A DNA stretch of 52,010 nucleotides from contig NZ_MUHD01000003.1 of NCBI RefSeq assembly GCF_002217395.1, forward strand, positions 1-52,010. Reading direction: 5' to 3'. This document shows positions 45,801 through 52,010 of the stretch, piece by piece. The notes under the pieces are model-generated. The model saw only the letters and a program-made list of their open reading frames with translations, was not told the origin of the DNA and did not search any database. Position 1 is the first letter of the stretch. Each line of letters opens with the position of its first letter. Made by a program: the position numbers and the translations under genes. The stretch comes from Flavobacterium plurextorum. Lineage in GTDB: Bacteria > Bacteroidota > Bacteroidia > Flavobacteriales > Flavobacteriaceae.

Positions 45801-46048
45801 CATTCCAAATTTCTTTCAGCATGGCAAACGTTGGAAATCTAATCAACAAAGATTGGGGAAGAAGCTATTTTGTTCCAAATACCTATAATTCAACAGCAAG
45901 TCTTGGGTTAACAAAATCAGGAAATATTGGCGGAACTGCTACTGGCGATCCTACTTATACTTTCCAAAAACCTACGTCAGCACCATATACTGTAGATCAA
46001 TTAGCCTCAAGATTCCAAGGACAGCTTGGACTTAGATATTCGTTCTAA
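42833..46048 (+). CDS. Oar-like TonB-dependent receptor
   Basis: A 1071-residue outer-membrane protein. A signal peptide (1-20, ending IFAQ) is followed by a carboxypeptidase-regulatory domain (about 25-110; KVNDGTGPLIEAEVTLTHL) and a plug with KNNGTSINEKQVNGLPLINRGIQDV, then VYIAPYDIKLGNFLGGSVNAVTRSGTN, a motif of Oar-type receptors. A large barrel ends in RYSF. Oar proteins occur in Myxococcus and many Bacteroidota and are linked to surface or protease export there. There is no DUF4249 or SusD partner. A terminator follows, so it is transcribed alone. Confidence 0.9.
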   Translation: MTKLKLFFSALMLLTVGNIFAQITTSSLTAKVNDGTGPLIEAEVTLTHLPTNSVYKAVTDKQGRFSFENLSAGGPYELEIKSADTKDYSNANIHLALGDNDLPAIVVNKADNTVLAEVVITSSKPSSKNNGTSINEKQVNGLPLINRGIQDVTKLVPQSSNNSFAGTNFRYNNVTIDGSINNDAIGFSPSLGGQSGTSGMPGSSTRSNSISLDAIQDIQVYIAPYDIKLGNFLGGSVNAVTRSGTNTVSGSIYSYGRSAAITGPNNAGDGSKMPSAFGDYQVGFRLGLPIVKDKLFFFTNMEYAERTDPLFYNAGQTDANGKVTSLIDNATAEQISNFVKTNYGFDPGTYGSYNNFSKSQKFFNKLDWKISNKHSLSLRNNTVVSQASNLERDAANFRFSSMDFTQKNQAVSTVLEFKSHFNSQWSNSFIASYSAIKDYRDPKSSNIMFPQTEIGYNGGTIFLGNDREATVFNMKQNTTEITDNLTYKTGNHTLLFGTHNEFYDINYGFVNALNGRVSYKSLADFYNKLPTRVRGTYPFDGSTRDEIFNNPYAKFKVNLYSVYVQDEIRIGSKLKVTPGVRVDYTDMPTKPNLSPQVQNSPADPNYGTTYSYTPLSQIKNNFFSTALISPRVGFTYNVDEDKTLVIRGGSGVFTGRVPFAWLGYAYYNDGVGYGSYDKNNLTPAQVAAAGDPLKANGLNGYHDATPKVQADLIDNKFKMPAVLRNTLAIDKIIDGYKFTTEGMYTKVIRDLEFQQVNKTDNPYYFSYDTNHQMPIYAANINPAFSNAYLLSNTNKGYRYSITEMITKTYDFGLNFMVAYTYGDSKDVTNGIRNSMESNFQMNQSLTPNDPQLATSNFNIKHRIVSNVGYAVKLADNNTFSANVYFNAQSGNPFSWGFVNSTIAGTGQAAGLAYIFKDAAEAAKYIGVNAAGVPSATAAQQVADYEAFINGHDYLKSRRGTFTQRNGDTTPWNIQADLKLMDEIKVNKVGTFQISFSMANVGNLINKDWGRSYFVPNTYNSTASLGLTKSGNIGGTATGDPTYTFQKPTSAPYTVDQLASRFQGQLGLRYSF

Positions 46049-46076
46049 AAGATTTTGTTTGATTTTTTTTGATTAT

Positions 46077-46117
46077 CCTTCAGTTCCACCTTTAATGGAA
46101 CTGAGGGATTTTTTTTT
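46077..46117 (+). terminator. Terminator of the Oar-like gene
   Basis: Arms CCTTCAGTTCC (46077-46087) and GGAACTGAGG (46097-46106) with a long T run after. One mismatch in the stem. Confidence 0.85.
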
Positions 46118-46269
46118 ATCTAAATATGCGTCAAATTGAGTAATCATTTAAAACATGTTTCAATCAGCGTTTTTGCGACAGCAAATCAGTATAATCAACT
46201 TCTAAAATTAAGTCGAAATAAATTTAACACCTCCATCATTATTTAAGATTTAATGCTTAAATTGGTGAT

Positions 46270-47397
46270 ATGGAAACAAATCCGGATGTACTCATTATTG
46301 GCGGCGGACTAGCCGGTTTGACTGCGGCTATACATTTGTCTCAAAAGAAACTAAGAGTAATCTTGATCGAAAAATCCAGTTATCCTAGACACAAAGTCTG
46401 CGGTGAATATATCTCTAATGAAATTCTTCCCTATTTGCAATGGCTTGGCGCCGATGTTTCAGAACTAAATCCCACCAGCATTTCAAAATTTGAATTTACC
46501 GCCAGTAACGCGAAAAAAGCTTCTGCACCACTTTCATTAGGAGGTTTTGGCGTAAGCCGATATACACTCGATAATTTCTTATATCAAAAAGCATCAGCCC
46601 ATAATTGTACTATTATTAATGAGACTGTTACTAACGTATCTTTCAACGACGATACATTTACCATAAATACTTCAAATCAAACTTTTAATACTAAAATAGT
46701 TTTAGGTGCTTTTGGAAAAAGATCAAACATAGATCAAGTTTTGACAAGAAGCTTTATTCATAAAAAATCGCCTTGGTTAGCTGTAAAAGCACACTATTCT
46801 GGAAGTTTAGACGATGATCTTGTTGCGCTTCACAACTTTAAAGGAGGTTATTGCGGAGTTTCTAAAGTCGAAAACAACGTCATAAACATCTGTTATCTGG
46901 CAGATTATAAAACCTTCAAACAATACAAAAACATTGACGATTATCAGCAAAATGTACTTTATAAAAACAAACATCTTAAAGCCATTTTTGAAAACAGTAA
47001 AATACTCTTTGACAAACCGTTAACCATAAGTCAAATCTCGTTTGATAAAAAACAAGCTGTTGAAAACCATATTTTAATGATTGGCGATACAGCCGGACTT
47101 ATTCATCCGCTTTGCGGCAACGGAATGGCGATGGCAATTCACAGTGCCAAAATTGCATCAGAATTAATCTTAGAATATTTTTCGGGACAGCAGATGTCTC
47201 GTGAAATATTAGAAAAAAAATATACCAAAGAATGGAATATTCATTTTGGAAAAAGAATGCTTTGGGGCCGAATTCTAGCCCAAATCTTAACTCATAAAAC
47301 GATTACAAACATACTTGTTACAATAGCTGCAACGTTTCCTAAAGTAATATCAAGAATAATAAAACAAACACATGGCAAAACAATAGCAATTCAGTAA
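46270..47397 (+). CDS. FAD-dependent oxidoreductase (geranylgeranyl-reductase-like)
   Basis: A 375-residue flavoprotein with an N-terminal Rossmann motif VLIIGGGLAGLTAAIHL, then YPRHKVCGEYISNEI, and a second FAD motif GDTAGLIHPLCGNGMAMAIHSA. This is the geranylgeranyl reductase/halogenase-like family of PHBH-fold enzymes. It is the first gene of the polyketide cluster; its stop directly abuts the next ATG (TAAATG). A role in reducing or hydroxylating the PKS product is inferred. No halogenase motif GWxWxIP is seen. Confidence 0.85.
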   Translation: METNPDVLIIGGGLAGLTAAIHLSQKKLRVILIEKSSYPRHKVCGEYISNEILPYLQWLGADVSELNPTSISKFEFTASNAKKASAPLSLGGFGVSRYTLDNFLYQKASAHNCTIINETVTNVSFNDDTFTINTSNQTFNTKIVLGAFGKRSNIDQVLTRSFIHKKSPWLAVKAHYSGSLDDDLVALHNFKGGYCGVSKVENNVINICYLADYKTFKQYKNIDDYQQNVLYKNKHLKAIFENSKILFDKPLTISQISFDKKQAVENHILMIGDTAGLIHPLCGNGMAMAIHSAKIASELILEYFSGQQMSREILEKKYTKEWNIHFGKRMLWGRILAQILTHKTITNILVTIAATFPKVISRIIKQTHGKTIAIQ

Positions 47398-48111
47398 ATG
47401 GCCGTAAGCACTCAATATAGAACACTCGCTCCTGAGATTATGGATGATTTTTCTCTTCAAGGAGAAGAACTTCAAGCTGCACTTGACCAAATTGCACGTA
47501 TAAATCAATTGCTTGGCGGCAACAAACTTACTCTTCACGGAATAAAACAATTGTTAAAAAAGACAGATACTGCCAAAACAATAACAATTGCTGATATAGG
47601 CTGCGGCAATGGTGACATGCTGCGAATACTGGCCAAATTTGGAAAAAAAAATAATCTCAAATTTAAACTTATCGGCATTGATGCAAACGCTTTTACAATA
47701 AAATATGCCCAAAATTTATCTAGAGAATATCCTAACATCCAATATTCCTGCGAAGACATTTTCAGTCCAGAATTTAAAAATTTAAAATATGATATTGTAT
47801 TATGTACCTTGACTTTACATCATTTTACCAATGTCGAAATATTAAATATAATTACTACCTTTAATAATAATGTTGAGGTTGGAATTATTATTAACGACCT
47901 GCATCGCAGCAAACTAGCTTATCACCTTTTTGAATTGATCTGTGTTCTTTTTAGTTTGAATAAAATGTCGCGTGAAGATGGACTAGTATCTATTTTAAGA
48001 GGATTTAAAAAAAGTGATCTGGAAGAATTCTCAAAAAAACTAAACTTAAAAAACTATACCATAAACTGGAAATGGGCATTTCGCTATCAATGGATAATTA
48101 CTAAAACATGA
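47398..48111 (+). CDS. Class I SAM methyltransferase
   Basis: A 237-residue methyltransferase. Motif I is IADIGCGNGDMLRI, with the acidic end of strand 2 in LIGIDANAFTI, then CEDIFSP and the post-motif LCTLTLHHF. It matches UbiE/type-11 methyltransferases. It probably methylates a hydroxyl or ring carbon of the polyketide. It has zero spacing from the oxidoreductase and overlaps the PKS start by four bases (ATGA at 48108), so all three are coupled. Confidence 0.85.
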   Translation: MAVSTQYRTLAPEIMDDFSLQGEELQAALDQIARINQLLGGNKLTLHGIKQLLKKTDTAKTITIADIGCGNGDMLRILAKFGKKNNLKFKLIGIDANAFTIKYAQNLSREYPNIQYSCEDIFSPEFKNLKYDIVLCTLTLHHFTNVEILNIITTFNNNVEVGIIINDLHRSKLAYHLFELICVLFSLNKMSREDGLVSILRGFKKSDLEEFSKKLNLKNYTINWKWAFRYQWIITKT

Positions 48112-49160
48112 GTGTAAAAATAGTAACAGTTGCCAAGCAGCTACCGCAATATTCAAGAGAAACGTCCGAAATAATTCCAATGCTGGAAAGTTGGCTTCAT
48201 GGACAAGACGAACGCTTCATAAAAAAAGTCAAAAAAATATTTGAAGGCGCCGCCGTAGACAAACGTTACTCAATAATGGATCCTGAATCCGTTTTTACAG
48301 CAACCTCGTTTGAAGATAAAAATGATATTTACAGTCGGGAAGTTATCATACTGGGCGAACAGGTTTTGCAAAAAGCACTCAAAAAAGCCAATTGGAATCC
48401 CGAAACTTTAGACTATATCATTACGGTAAGCTGTACCGGAATAATGATTCCGTCTTTAGATGCGTATCTTGTCAATAAAATGAAATTAAGGCAAGATATT
48501 GTGCGGCTTCCAGTAACCGAAATGGGTTGTGCGGCAGGAATATCTGGAATAATTTATGCTAAAAATTTCCTAAAAGCCAATCCCGGAAAACGTGCTGCAG
48601 TGATTGCTGTAGAATCGCCAACAGCAACTTTTCAGCTTGATGATTTTTCAATGCCCAATATCGTAAGTGCTGCTATTTTTGGCGATGGCGCAGCTTGTTG
48701 TTTATTGTCCTCCTACGAAGAAGATTCTGGTCCCGAAATACTCGATGAAGAAATGTATCATTTTTATGATGCTGAACATATGATGGGATTTAAACTCACA
48801 AATAATGGTTTAAAAATGGTTCTCGATATAGAAGTACCTGAAACTATTGCCTCCCATTTTGAAGATATTATTCATCCGTTTCTACAAAAGAATAATTTAA
48901 AAATTGAAAATATAGATCATATGATATTCCATCCTGGCGGAAAAAAGATCATTAATAAAGTGGAGTCACTTTTCTCAGAATTAGGAAAAAACATAAACTC
49001 AACTAAAGAAGTACTTAAACAGTATGGCAATATGTCGAGTGCCACAGTATTATACGTTTTAGAACAAATTATGGACGAAAATCCGCAAGCAGGAGAAAAA
49101 GGATTAATGCTCAGTTTTGGTCCAGGATTCTCGGCACAACGAGTTTTATTGCAATGGTAA
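48108..49160 (+). CDS. Type III polyketide synthase (chalcone synthase-like)
   Basis: A 350-residue homodimer-type enzyme with the complete triad: C141 in TEMGCAAGISG, H275 in IFHPGGKKI and N308 in YGNMSSATVL. The last motif is GLMLSFGPGFSAQRVLLQW. It condenses an acyl starter with malonyl units into pyrones or resorcinols. Length and family are normal. The neighbouring methyltransferase and FAD enzyme suggest tailoring of the product, while the FabZ-like, ketosynthase and ACP genes beyond the repeat spacer suggest an ACP-bound starter or extender pathway. Product unknown. Confidence 0.92.
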   Translation: MSVKIVTVAKQLPQYSRETSEIIPMLESWLHGQDERFIKKVKKIFEGAAVDKRYSIMDPESVFTATSFEDKNDIYSREVIILGEQVLQKALKKANWNPETLDYIITVSCTGIMIPSLDAYLVNKMKLRQDIVRLPVTEMGCAAGISGIIYAKNFLKANPGKRAAVIAVESPTATFQLDDFSMPNIVSAAIFGDGAACCLLSSYEEDSGPEILDEEMYHFYDAEHMMGFKLTNNGLKMVLDIEVPETIASHFEDIIHPFLQKNNLKIENIDHMIFHPGGKKIINKVESLFSELGKNINSTKEVLKQYGNMSSATVLYVLEQIMDENPQAGEKGLMLSFGPGFSAQRVLLQW

Positions 49161-49173
49161 TATTGCATAAAAC

Positions 49174-49227
49174 GAACGCGGATTTTACTGATTCGCTTTC
49201 GCGAAAACGCGGATTTAAACGGATTTT
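49174..49227 (-). repeat. Dispersed repeat, copy 2 (inverted)
   Basis: Starts GAACGCGGATTTTACTGATT on the plus strand and ends AAACGGATTTT; its reverse complement aligns with the copy at 17193-17247, sharing AAAATCCGTTTAA and ATCCGCGTTC. Confidence 0.6.
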
Positions 49228-49288
49228 AAAATTGAAAAACGTTGATTTTTTGTTCTAATTTAACTGTAAACAGAAAATTATAAACATT

Positions 49289-49310
49289 GCCCAAGGTTTC
49301 AACCCTGGGC
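49289..49310. repeat. Palindromic element between two repeat copies
   Basis: Arms GCCCAAGG and CCCTGGGC pair with one mismatch around a six-base loop. It resembles REP-type intergenic palindromes. Confidence 0.55.
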
Positions 49311-49320
49311 TATAGAATAA

Positions 49321-49376
49321 AAAAAAATCTGTTTTAACCCGCGTCTTTACGAAGTAAACCCGTAAAATCCGCGTTC
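49321..49376 (+). repeat. Dispersed repeat, copy 3
   Basis: Has AAAAAAATCTGTTTTAACCC at the start and AAAATCCGCGTTC at the end, matching copies 1 and 2 with several substitutions. Confidence 0.6.
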
Positions 49377-49409
49377 AATCAAACATCAAATCATTAAACA
49401 AAATAAATC

Positions 49410-49847
49410 ATGATCTTAGAGAATATTATAGCACAGTTACCATACAGTAAACCTTTTCTATTTGTAGATGAATTACTTCAGGTCGATGAAAATAGTGTTA
49501 TTGGAACTTATACTTTTAAAGAAGATCTTGATTTTTATAAAGGTCATTTTAAAGATAATCCTGTAACTCCAGGAGTAATTCTCACCGAAACGATGGCGCA
49601 AATTGGCATGGTCTGTCTTGGTATTTATCTCTTAGGGGATAACTTTAACAAAGACACCGTAATTGCTTTTACATCAGCTGATATGCAGTTTTTAAAACCT
49701 GTTTATCCAAACGAAAAAGTAACAGTAACTTCTCAAAAAACATTTTTCAGATTTGGAAAATTAAAATGTGATGTAGTAATGACAAACGAAGCCGGGCAAG
49801 AAGTTTGTAAAGGCGTTTTGGCTGGTATGATTACAAATAAATTATGA
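49410..49847 (+). CDS. FabZ-like 3-hydroxyacyl-ACP dehydratase
   Basis: A 145-residue hotdog-fold protein. The catalytic H46 is in FYKGHFKDNPVTPGV and the catalytic Glu is E60 in ILTETMAQIG, the FabZ arrangement. It dehydrates 3-hydroxyacyl-ACP. Its stop overlaps the ketosynthase start (ATGA at 49844). A ketoreductase, needed to make its substrate, is not in the window, so either the host FabG is used or the gene lies beyond 52 kb. Confidence 0.85.
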   Translation: MILENIIAQLPYSKPFLFVDELLQVDENSVIGTYTFKEDLDFYKGHFKDNPVTPGVILTETMAQIGMVCLGIYLLGDNFNKDTVIAFTSADMQFLKPVYPNEKVTVTSQKTFFRFGKLKCDVVMTNEAGQEVCKGVLAGMITNKL

Positions 49848-51115
49848 GCAAACGAGTTGTAATAACAGGATTAGGCGTTGCCGCTCCAAACGGAGTTGGA
49901 ATCACCGAATTTAGTCACGCCATAAAAAACGGAATATCAGGAATTCGGCACGATACTCAGTTGGAAGAACTTCAATTCTCTTGTCAGATAGCAGGAAAAC
50001 CTAAAATCTCTGAAGAATTAAAGGCGCAGTATTTTACAGAACTGGAACTTCGTGGTTTTAACAGCACAGGTATTTTGTATGGTGTTATTGCAGGTATCGG
50101 AGCTTGGAAGAATGCAGGATTAGCTATAGAAATTAACGACGATCCTGATTGGGACAGTGGAATCATTTTTGGCTCTGGTACATCAGGAATTGATAAATTT
50201 CGCGAAAGCATTTATAAAATTGATGAACTTGAGGTTCGAAAATTAGGCAGTACTGTTGTGGCTCAAACCATGAATAGCGGTATTAGCGCTTATCTTGGCG
50301 GTAAATTAGGACTCGGGAATCAGATTACCACAAATTCGTCTGCCTGCTCAACAGGAACCGAAGCTATTTTAATGGCGTACGACCGCATTCAATCCGGACA
50401 AGCAAAACGTATACTGGCGGGAAGCACTGGAGACAGCGGACCTTATATTTGGGGCGGATTTGATGCGCTTCGCGTTTGCAGTTCAAAATACAATGATAAT
50501 CCTGAGAAAGGCTCACGACCAATGAGTGCCTCAGCTGCAGGGTTTGTACCTGCAAGTGGTGCAGGTGCATTAGTAATTGAAGATTTAGAAAGTGCCTTGG
50601 AACGTGGCGCGACTATTTATGCTGAAATATTAGGAGGAAATGTAAACTCAGGCGGTCAACGCGGTAACGGAAGTATGACAGCTCCCAACAGCACAGCTGT
50701 ACAACGCTGCATTACAGATGCAATTAATAATTCGGGAATTTCTGCAGTTGATATTGATGCTATAAACGGACATCTTACCGCAACTACAAAAGACAGTCTT
50801 GAAATTGAAAATTGGACCAAAGCATTAGATCGAAAAGGAAATGATTTTCCGTATATCAATTCCTTAAAAAGCATGACCGGACATTGCTTAAGTGCCGCAG
50901 GAAGTATCGAAAGTATTGCCGCAATATTACAGATTCATGAAGGCTTTATATTTGGAAATATCAATTGCAATGATCTTCATCCCGAAATTACTGCATTGAT
51001 TGATCCACCTAAAATACCTTTAAAAACAATAGAAATTAGTCCAACTATAATTGCCAAAGCCAGTTTTGGTTTTGGTGATGTAAATGCCTGTATAATCCTT
51101 AAGAAATTTTCATAG
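49844..51115 (+). CDS. FabF-like beta-ketoacyl-ACP synthase
   Basis: A 423-residue condensing enzyme. C168 is in TTNSSACSTGTEA, H310 in NGHLTATTKD (the usual NAHGTST is changed to NGHLTAT), K342 and H347 in LKSMTGHCLSAAGS. All four catalytic positions are present, so it should be active. The glycine after the first His of FabF is replaced by Leu, a family-level divergence pointing to a dedicated secondary-metabolite KS. It overlaps the dehydratase and is followed after 69 bases by the ACP gene. Confidence 0.9.
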   Translation: MSKRVVITGLGVAAPNGVGITEFSHAIKNGISGIRHDTQLEELQFSCQIAGKPKISEELKAQYFTELELRGFNSTGILYGVIAGIGAWKNAGLAIEINDDPDWDSGIIFGSGTSGIDKFRESIYKIDELEVRKLGSTVVAQTMNSGISAYLGGKLGLGNQITTNSSACSTGTEAILMAYDRIQSGQAKRILAGSTGDSGPYIWGGFDALRVCSSKYNDNPEKGSRPMSASAAGFVPASGAGALVIEDLESALERGATIYAEILGGNVNSGGQRGNGSMTAPNSTAVQRCITDAINNSGISAVDIDAINGHLTATTKDSLEIENWTKALDRKGNDFPYINSLKSMTGHCLSAAGSIESIAAILQIHEGFIFGNINCNDLHPEITALIDPPKIPLKTIEISPTIIAKASFGFGDVNACIILKKFS

Positions 51116-51184
51116 CAGATTACAAATTATAGTAATAATTCTAATTCATTTGAAAAAAAACATAACCCAAAACTAAAAACCAAT

Positions 51185-51439
51185 ATGAACAGAGAAGAAC
51201 TTATCGCTAAACTAAAATTGATTATAAAACCATATACAACTAATACCGAAGCGTATGATAATCTTAATGAAAATACTGATTTCATTAAGGATCTAAATAT
51301 CAATTCGGCTAACTTGGTTGATATTGTGCTGGATATCGAAGAAAACTTTGATGTAGTAATTGATAATACCGATATGGAACGTATGCTCAATGTAAAAGCT
51401 GCCGTAGAAATCATAGAAACTAAGTTATCCGAAAAATGA
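51185..51439 (+). CDS. Acyl carrier protein
   Basis: An 84-residue four-helix carrier. The phosphopantetheine serine is S41 in DLNINSANLVD, where the classic DSL is NSA. Acidic flanks (VLDIEENFDVVID) match ACPs. It is longer than the housekeeping AcpP and belongs to the cluster, overlapping the PPTase gene by four bases (ATGA at 51436). Confidence 0.88.
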   Translation: MNREELIAKLKLIIKPYTTNTEAYDNLNENTDFIKDLNINSANLVDIVLDIEENFDVVIDNTDMERMLNVKAAVEIIETKLSEK

Positions 51440-51933
51440 TTGGTAATGATGTTATAGATATTCAGCAATCGCGACAGGAAAGCAACTGGCAGCGTAAAGG
51501 TTTTATACAAAAACTATTTACACTAGAGGAACAATTGCTCGTTTCAAATGCACCAAATCCAGAAATTATGGTTTGGCAGCTTTGGAGCATGAAAGAAGCG
51601 GCTTATAAAATTTATAACCGACAAACCAAAATAAGGGAATACATTCCGCAAAAACTCGTATGTTCGATCACATCACAAAACCAGAATACTATTACAGGCA
51701 TTGTTACTTGTTTTGAAAATGTTTATTATACCAAAACAACGCTTTCTAAAGACCATATTCATACTATTGCAGTCAATATTTTAAAAAATCTAAATGATGT
51801 GACAGAAATCGAAAGAAACTCTATTCTAAAAGATAAAAATGGTATTCCCTACTTACTCACTTCTCAAAATACAATTCAGAGCGTATCAATAAGTCATCAC
51901 GGACAATTTGAAAAAGTGGTGACTATTCTTTAA
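51436..51933 (+). CDS. 4'-phosphopantetheinyl transferase
   Basis: A 165-residue AcpS/Sfp-type enzyme. IGNDVIDI gives the Mg-binding D5 and D8, and WQLWSMKEAAYKIY gives the W-x-x-K-E-x-x-x-K element (K53, E54, K58). It converts the neighbouring apo-ACP to holo form. The direct coupling to the ACP gene supports that pairing. It is the last gene seen in the cluster. Confidence 0.88.
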   Translation: MIGNDVIDIQQSRQESNWQRKGFIQKLFTLEEQLLVSNAPNPEIMVWQLWSMKEAAYKIYNRQTKIREYIPQKLVCSITSQNQNTITGIVTCFENVYYTKTTLSKDHIHTIAVNILKNLNDVTEIERNSILKDKNGIPYLLTSQNTIQSVSISHHGQFEKVVTIL

Positions 51934-51944
51934 AGTAAATAAGA

Positions 51945-52010
51945 CGCCAGTGGAGTAAATTATTTGTAGAATTTCAATAAGGCAAATAAAAAAGCTCCAT
52001 AGGAGCGGAA
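51945..52010. repeat. Palindromic dispersed repeat at the window end
   Basis: GCTCCATAGGAGC (51994-52006) is a perfect five-base-arm palindrome, preceded by a related CGCCAGTGGAG with ATTATTTGTAGAA following (51945-51973). Such units recur in Flavobacterium intergenic regions. The element may continue past the window. Confidence 0.5.

Larger units (their letters stand above)
49161..49409. other. Repeat-filled gap inside the polyketide cluster
   Basis: No ORF. It holds two inverted copies of a dispersed repeat (49174-49227, 49321-49376) flanking the palindrome GCCCAAGG/CCCTGGGC (49289-49310). It breaks the otherwise overlapping gene order; the downstream genes may need their own promoter, which I could not identify. 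Confidence 0.6.

Noticed and set aside
46270..51933. A flexirubin or aryl polyene cluster
   Set aside because: Those clusters carry DarA/DarB, ammonia-lyase and many KS/ACP copies. Here the condensing enzyme is a type III PKS and only one KS is seen. A flexirubin cluster could still lie beyond the window.

Overview
The window looks like a chromosomal segment of a Flavobacterium-type member of the Bacteroidota. The evidence is an AT-rich genome, promoters of the TTG-N(19-22)-TAnnTTTG kind instead of E. coli-type boxes, STN/carboxypeptidase-regulatory TonB receptors, a DUF4249 lipoprotein, an ECF sigma/FecR pair, many AraC regulators and short dispersed palindromic repeats. I saw no rRNA, tRNA, CRISPR array or insertion sequence.

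Layout. 1-1442 (minus) is the 5' part of a secreted collagen-like surface protein with five near-identical in-frame repeats; it runs off the window. 2.1-10.2 kb (minus) holds an orphan PAS protein, three related AraC-type regulators (two are close duplicates, two are translationally coupled), a GNAT acetyltransferase with a Cys cluster, a secreted histidine acid phosphatase and an MFS transporter. 10.4-13.2 kb (plus) holds a Cys/His hydrolase-like protein and, behind its own promoter and a leader with a micro-ORF, a large protein with amidoligase-like motifs. 13.4-17.0 kb (minus) is a copper module: an HMA-AraC fusion regulator, a CopA ATPase and a CopZ-like chaperone. 17.3-20.7 kb has a TonB receptor divergent from a MocR-type regulator that lacks the PLP lysine. 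20.8-22.5 kb (minus) has a GreA-C/Rnk-like factor and a DUF2490 outer-membrane protein.

22.9-29.9 kb (plus) is the most striking block: an AraC regulator, then two small pilin-like proteins, a PapD-like chaperone, a larger pilin/tip-like protein and a 930-residue usher-like barrel. Together these look like a chaperone-usher pilus of a Bacteroidota type. A strong promoter with a palindrome between its two boxes precedes the first pilin, and a terminator follows that gene.

30.0-35.2 kb (minus) is a cell-surface signalling and uptake operon: ECF sigma, a 69-residue protein, FecR anti-sigma, an STN-type TonB receptor and a DUF4249 lipoprotein. 35.6-46.0 kb holds an MprF-like lipid aminoacyl transferase/flippase, a lipoprotein polysaccharide deacetylase, a bestrophin-like channel, a two-component system and an Oar-like TonB receptor.

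46.3-51.9 kb (plus) is a compact biosynthetic cluster: FAD reductase, methyltransferase, type III polyketide synthase, hotdog dehydratase, FabF-like ketosynthase, ACP and phosphopantetheinyl transferase. Most genes overlap. The natural reading is that a dedicated ACP-bound acyl chain is made and passed to the type III PKS, then reduced and methylated; the product is unknown. A nest of dispersed repeats interrupts the cluster between the PKS and dehydratase genes, and it ends near the window edge in a palindromic repeat.
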